Origin: WTJD01 sp964225175
GTDB taxonomy: Bacteria; Pseudomonadota; Gammaproteobacteria; Xanthomonadales; SZUA-36
Length of the DNA stretch: 64,000 nucleotides
Direction: 5' to 3'
Assembly (NCBI GenBank): GCA_964225175.1
Contig: CAXQNK010000042.1
Coordinates: forward strand, 48,768-112,767
Shown here: in pieces, positions 59,995 through 64,000 of the stretch
Numbering within the stretch: the stretch's first letter is position 1
Layout: the number at the start of each line of letters is the position of its first letter
Notes under the pieces: generated by a model
What the model saw: only the letters and a program-made list of their open reading frames with translations
Told to the model about the DNA's origin: nothing
Database searches by the model: none
Made by a program: the position numbers and the translations under genes

Positions 59995-60421
59995 CAGTCT
60001 CTTCCCAATCAGTTTCGATTCTTCGCCTGTCCTTGACCGGATACCGGAGCCCCGCGTAAACAGACACCGCGCTGCCCCGTTACAGGCCGCAGGGCGCCGC
60101 GGTCGTGATCAAGCCCGAGCCGGATGCTCCGGTAACCGATCCCCAAGTCTTAGGCACCGGCGTGGGCAGGCACCGCACAAGCCACGGATCCCACCCGCAC
60201 GAAGCGAAAACTGTCCCAAGCCGCGGTCTGACTCGCTGTCTGACCGGGCTACGATAACATCGCAGCACCGCCAATCAAACCGTTCTGGCAAGTAACGGAA
60301 ATATCGTCTGTCATCGCCACCCGGAGGGCACATTGACGCGGACCAGTGGTTTTACGTCCTTGTGCTGTGCCATAATTTGCGGCGATATCTGAATAGCCCC
60401 TCAGAGGCTGAAGGACAAAAA
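59995..60421. other. Divergent intergenic region
   Basis: About 430 bases between the efflux operon (minus) and the response regulator gene (plus). I see no gene. CATAAT at 60371-60376 is a possible -10 box for the plus strand without a convincing -35 box, and AAGGA lies five bases before the regulator's ATG. No clear operator palindrome is visible. Confidence 0.35.
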
Positions 60422-60817
60422 ATGCCCATTTCAAATGGTGGCACCGGTCCAACTAGAGTTCTTATCATCGAGGACGACGAACCCAGTCGCCTGCTCTATC
60501 GGGACTATCTTGAGCAAGCGAGCTACGTGGTCATGGAATCCGCCAATGGCATAGACGCGTTGCGCCTGATCCGGGAGCAGGCTCCCGATCTCGTTATCAC
60601 GGATATTTTCATGCCAAGACAGGATGGTCTCGAAGTCATTCTGACAATCAAGTCTGATTTCGATTCAATTCCTGTCCTTGCGATTTCCGGAGGTAGCGGC
60701 GCATTTGCTGGGGACAACTACCTTAAGATCGCCCGCGAATTCGGGGCTGAGCAAATACTGAAAAAACCCTTTACCCGGTCAGAATTTCTCTCCGCTTGTG
60801 AGCAAGCGCTGCAGTGA
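60422..60817 (+). CDS. Single-domain response regulator (CheY-like)
   Basis: A 131-residue receiver domain without an output domain. The acidic pair is in VLIIEDDEPSRLLYRDYL, the phospho-acceptor is D61 in DLVITDIFMPRQDGLEVIL, the switch serine is in LAISGGSG, and the lysine is in QILKKPFTRSEFLSACEQAL. ATG 60422 has AAGGA five bases upstream; the frame is open to 60362 but lacks a better start. No histidine kinase gene is adjacent, so its partner is elsewhere. It precedes acs by 199 bases on the same strand. Confidence 0.88.
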   Translation: MPISNGGTGPTRVLIIEDDEPSRLLYRDYLEQASYVVMESANGIDALRLIREQAPDLVITDIFMPRQDGLEVILTIKSDFDSIPVLAISGGSGAFAGDNYLKIAREFGAEQILKKPFTRSEFLSACEQALQ

Positions 60818-61016
60818 TCGACACCCTGGGAATTGCAAATCAAGTGGTTTGACGCAAGGCAAGTGATTTCATCAAGGGCGAACAGCGTAATCCGGATTCA
60901 GGCGGCCAATGATTACAGATTGATCCATTCTCGAGCCATGCCGACACGGGGCGGCCGCCGGAGACCCATGTACATAAAGCTTTCTCCGAAACGGGGCCCA
61001 GGGAGCACCGGCACGC

Positions 61017-62969
61017 ATGGATAGAACCTACCCCGTGCTCCAGGATATTGCCGAGCGGGCCTGGATTGATGCCGAGCAATATCGGCAAATGTATCAGGCC
61101 TCCATCGACGACAACGAGACTTTCTGGGCGGAGCAGGCCGGTCGGGTCGACTGGATCAAACCCTTCAGCGAGGTCAAGGATGTTTCGTTCGAATCGGAAG
61201 ATCTGCATATCCGCTGGTACGCCGACGGCACGCTCAATGTCAGTGCGAATTGTATTGACCGGCACCTGCCCGAGAGAGCCGATGATATCGCCATTATCTG
61301 GGAAGGTGACGATCCTGGTGTGGATCGCAGAATAAGCTATGCCGAGCTGTATGAATCGGTATGCCGCTTCGCCAATGTGCTGCTGAAACTCGGGGTCAAA
61401 AAGGGCGACCGGGTCACGATTTACCTGCCGATGATTCCAGAGGCCGCGTTCGCCATGCTGGCCTGTGCGCGGATCGGCGCGGTTCACTCGGTGGTTTTTG
61501 GCGGCTTTTCACCCGAAGCGCTGGCTGGGCGCATCATGGATTGTGCATCAGAATTCGTGATCACGGCAGATGCTGGAGTCCGGGGTGGCCGATCTGTCTC
61601 CCTGAAACGCAATGTCGACCAGGCTGCGAGCATTGGGCAAGTTCCGGAACTGTTAAAAACCGTACTCGTGGTCAAAAACACGGGGGATGACATTGACTGG
61701 CAGCCACAGCGGGATGAGTGGTTGCACGATCACCTGACCACCGTCGAAGCGAACTGCCCCCCGGTGGAAATGGGGGCGGAAGACCCCCTGTTCATACTGT
61801 ATACCTCCGGCTCCACGGGCAAACCCAAGGGCGTGCTGCACACATCGGGAGGCTACCTTGTCTACGCCGCTCTCACCCATCAATACGTTTTTGACTATCA
61901 TCCCGGTGACATTTACTGGTGCACGGCGGATGTGGGTTGGGTGACCGGCCACAGCTACATCATTTACGGACCACTTGCCAATGGCGCGACAACGCTGATG
62001 TTCGAGGGCGTGCCCAATTATCCAGACAGCAGCCGATTCTGGCAGATATGCGACAAGCATGGAGTCAACATCTGCTATACCGCGCCAACCGCCATCCGCG
62101 CCCTGATGCGGGAAGGCGACGGTCCGGTTCTGCGGACTTCACGCAGGTCACTCCGACTGCTGGGTTCGGTGGGTGAGCCGATCAATCCCGAGGCGTGGGA
62201 ATGGTACTACCACGTCGTCGGTGACGAGCGATGCCCGATTGTGGATACGTGGTGGCAGACCGAGACCGGCGGAATCATGATCACGCCGCTGCCCGGCGCA
62301 ACGGCGCTCAAACCGGGTTCCGCGACACGCCCGTTCTTTGGTATCCAACCGGCCCTGGTGGATGAAGATGGCAGGTTGCTGGAGGGCGAGACGGAAGGCA
62401 ATCTCGTCATCACCGATAGCTGGCCGGGTCAGATGAGGACCGTGTACGGCGATCACCAAAGGTTCGTGGAGACCTATTTTTCAAGCTACCCCGGGTATTA
62501 TTTCAGTGGCGACGGCTGCAAACGCGATGCCGACGGTTATTACTGGATCACCGGGCGAGTTGATGACGTTCTGAACGTATCGGGTCATCGAATGGGAACC
62601 GCCGAGGTCGAAAGTGCGCTGGTCGCACACCCGGCTGTTGCCGAATCTGCCGTGGTGGGTTACCCCCATGAAATCAAGGGCCAGGGCATCTACGTTTTCG
62701 TAACAACCAATGCTGACATTGAGCCGACGGATGAATTGCGCCAGGAACTTCGCGCCTGGGTCAGGAAGGAGATCGGGCCGATCGCCTCCCCGGATCTCAT
62801 CCAGTGGGCTCCGGGTTTACCAAAAACGCGATCCGGGAAAATCATGCGCAGAATTCTGCGTAAAATTGCGGCTGACGACTGCACTGAACTGGGAGACACC
62901 TCAACGCTTGCAGATCCGGAAGTTGTGTCCCACCTGATCGCTGATCGTCTGCACCGCAAAACACCTTAG
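61017..62969 (+). CDS. acs: Acetyl-CoA synthetase (acetate-CoA ligase, AMP-forming)
   Basis: A 650-residue enzyme that converts acetate, ATP and CoA to acetyl-CoA. The ATP loop is LYTSGSTGKPKGVLHTSGGY, the acyl-pocket and AMP-binding motifs are VDTWWQTETGGIMITPLPG and YFSGDGCKRDADGYYWITGR, and the C-terminal catalytic and regulatory lysine is in PKTRSGKIMRRILRK, which is the site acetylated in Acs. The length is standard (about 650). The DUF4212 and symporter genes that follow are the usual companion acetate uptake pair. Confidence 0.96.
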   Translation: MDRTYPVLQDIAERAWIDAEQYRQMYQASIDDNETFWAEQAGRVDWIKPFSEVKDVSFESEDLHIRWYADGTLNVSANCIDRHLPERADDIAIIWEGDDPGVDRRISYAELYESVCRFANVLLKLGVKKGDRVTIYLPMIPEAAFAMLACARIGAVHSVVFGGFSPEALAGRIMDCASEFVITADAGVRGGRSVSLKRNVDQAASIGQVPELLKTVLVVKNTGDDIDWQPQRDEWLHDHLTTVEANCPPVEMGAEDPLFILYTSGSTGKPKGVLHTSGGYLVYAALTHQYVFDYHPGDIYWCTADVGWVTGHSYIIYGPLANGATTLMFEGVPNYPDSSRFWQICDKHGVNICYTAPTAIRALMREGDGPVLRTSRRSLRLLGSVGEPINPEAWEWYYHVVGDERCPIVDTWWQTETGGIMITPLPGATALKPGSATRPFFGIQPALVDEDGRLLEGETEGNLVITDSWPGQMRTVYGDHQRFVETYFSSYPGYYFSGDGCKRDADGYYWITGRVDDVLNVSGHRMGTAEVESALVAHPAVAESAVVGYPHEIKGQGIYVFVTTNADIEPTDELRQELRAWVRKEIGPIASPDLIQWAPGLPKTRSGKIMRRILRKIAADDCTELGDTSTLADPEVVSHLIADRLHRKTP

Positions 62970-63005
62970 GCCCAGACCGGGACGCGAAAACAAGGGAACA
63001 CCACG

Positions 63006-63266
63006 ATGCAAACCACTGACAGTCGCAAGGCCTACTGGCGCGCAAACATGAAATTGGTGGGCGCCTGCCTTGGCGCCTGGTTCTTGTTTTCCTATTTGTT
63101 TGGAATCATCCTGCTCGAGCCGCTCAACGCCTTCCATCTGGGGGGTTACCCGCTGGGTTTCTGGTTCGCCCAGCAAGGTTCGATTTTTGCATTCGTCCTC
63201 ATCATTTTTTTCTATGCAAGGCGCATGAACAAGCTCGATCGTAAGTACGGTGTTCAGGAGGACTAG
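63006..63266 (+). CDS. DUF4212 small membrane subunit of sodium:solute symporter
   Basis: An 86-residue protein with two membrane segments (LVGACLGAWFLFSYLFGIIL and SIFAFVLIIFFYARRM) and the motif KAYWRANMKLVG at the N terminus. DUF4212 proteins occur directly before VC_2705-type sodium:solute symporters and are required partner subunits for acetate/solute uptake in that group. It starts 36 bases after acs and ends nine bases before the symporter gene. Confidence 0.9.
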   Translation: MQTTDSRKAYWRANMKLVGACLGAWFLFSYLFGIILLEPLNAFHLGGYPLGFWFAQQGSIFAFVLIIFFYARRMNKLDRKYGVQED

Positions 63267-63275
63267 CCGAGCACC

Positions 63276-63975
63276 ATGGACCTACAACTCACCACATATC
63301 TCATCGTCGGCGCCAGCTTCGCTCTCTACGTTGGCATCGCCGTCTGGTCGAAAGCTTCGAGCACCCACGAATTTTATGTCGCGGGTGGACATGTGCATCC
63401 GGTTGCAAACGGCATGGCCACGGCGGCCGACTGGATGTCCGCCGCCTCGTTCATCTCCATGGCCGGATTGATCGCTTTCCTGGGCTACGATGGTTCCGTT
63501 TACCTCATGGGCTGGACCGGTGGCTATGTTTTGCTCGCCCTGCTGCTTGCGCCCTACCTGCGCAAATTCGGCAAATTCACTGTCCCGGAATTCATAGGCG
63601 AGCGGTATTACTCAAAGACGGCTCGGGCAGTGGCCGTGTTTTGCCTGATCGTAACCTCCATCACTTACGTGATCGGACAGATGAAAGGTGTGGGAGTTGC
63701 GTTCGGTCGTTTTCTGGAGGTGCCTTTCGAGGTCGGCGTCCTGATCGGCATGGCGATCGTTTTCGCCTATGCTGTGCTGGGTGGCATGAAAGGAATTACC
63801 TACACGCAAATCGCCCAATATTGCGTCCTCATATTCGCCTATACCGTCCCGGCGGTCTTCATAGCACTCAATCTGACCGGCCAGGCACTGCCCCAAATCG
63901 GCCTGGGCAGCACCATGACGGACGGCTCGGGACTGAGACTCCTGGACAGGCTGGATCAGGTCGTTACTGAACGGG
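63276..63975 (+). CDS. Sodium:solute symporter (VC_2705/ActP-like), truncated by the contig end
   Basis: About 233 N-terminal residues of a symporter that should have about 550-600. QLTTYLIVGASFALYVGIAV is the first membrane segment, and ADWMSAASFISMAGLIAFLG, FTVPEFIGERYYSKTARAVA and FAYAVLGGMKGITYTQIAQY are hallmarks of the SSS family. The genomic frame ends at about 63975; the residues that follow (EIGRAHV and a stop) are encoded by adapter sequence and are not part of the protein. Expected to import acetate or a related short acid with sodium. Confidence 0.9.
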
Positions 63976-64000
63976 AGATCGGACGAGCACACGTCTGAAC
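63976..64000 (+). other. Illumina TruSeq adapter contamination
   Basis: The last 25 bases, beginning AGATCGGACGAGCACACG, match the TruSeq adapter (AGATCGGAAGAGCACACG...) at 24 of 25 positions, the ninth base being C instead of A. The encoded peptide EIGRAHV is a well-known adapter artefact in databases. This is not genomic DNA. Confidence 0.95.

Noticed and set aside
59044..60036. Plus-strand ORF of 330 codons
   Set aside because: Antisense to the efflux adaptor gene, which has full MFP motifs.
63276..63998. Complete 240-residue symporter gene
   Set aside because: The stop codon is inside adapter sequence; the gene is truncated.

Overview
The window looks like one contig from an uncultured, probably marine gammaproteobacterium. 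The grounds are moderate-to-high GC, two large TonB-dependent receptors, an RND efflux set, class II aldolase, family I pyrophosphatase, CarD and DksA-type proteins, and a glycan-use locus of marine type. Affiliation below class level cannot be settled from the sequence alone. About 51 protein genes are supported. I see no rRNA or tRNA gene, CRISPR array, insertion sequence or phage gene. The last 25 bases match an Illumina TruSeq adapter with one mismatch, so the final gene is cut by an assembly artefact.

Region 1 (1-9843, + strand) is a catabolic or transport operon. It holds the end of a hydantoinase B-like subunit, two MFS carriers, a VOC (glyoxalase-like) protein, a thiamine-diphosphate enzyme of the acetolactate synthase/decarboxylase type, a TonB-dependent receptor and a glutamine synthetase-like ligase. 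The first five genes overlap stop-to-start. The substrate is unknown but is plausibly a small nitrogen-containing organic acid or cyclic amide. Region 2 (9891-12932) is housekeeping: SOUL protein, zinc-finger protein, class II fructose-bisphosphate aldolase and a PBP7-type peptidase.

Region 3 (12949-35290) is the most interesting part: a beta-1,3-glucan (laminarin-like) utilisation locus. One minus-strand operon encodes a LacI regulator, GH3 beta-glucosidase, sugar/H+ symporter, exported clan GH-A hydrolase, a 1147-residue GH94-like phosphorylase (best fit GH149) and a cupin. A second encodes a large TonB receptor, then past a strong hairpin terminator two flavin-dependent 'tryptophan halogenases', a SapC protein, a JmjC-like cupin and a malectin-GH16 laminarinase. 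Divergent from the receptor is an exported ADP-ribosylglycohydrolase-fold protein. Three copies of a LacI-type operator lie in the divergent promoter region, and a fourth overlaps the lacI promoter, so all three units appear to form one regulon. The model is: GH16 and GH-A cut the polymer outside, the TonB receptor imports oligomers, GH3 trims them in the periplasm, the symporter carries sugars in, and the phosphorylase makes glucose-1-phosphate. The halogenase/SapC/cupin module has no explained role.

Region 4 (35392-39320, +) is a PLP decarboxylase translationally coupled to an AlgI-type acyltransferase and followed by an AlgX/AlgJ-like protein. Region 5 (39343-41751, -) has two c-type cytochromes and an orphan solute-binding protein. 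Region 6 (42054-51317) is mixed: a DUF6498 membrane protein, a CarD regulator that seems to start at AUU, an atypical thioredoxin-fold protein, GFA, OsmC, cupin, metallophosphoesterase and META-domain genes, a repetitive Ala/Glu lipoprotein and pyrophosphatase. Region 7 (51402-59994, -) has a membrane-anchored glycerophosphodiesterase, an outer-membrane protein and a complete RND efflux system. Region 8 (60422-end, +) has a single-domain response regulator, acetyl-CoA synthetase, a DUF4212 small subunit and a truncated sodium:solute symporter, which together form an acetate uptake and activation set.
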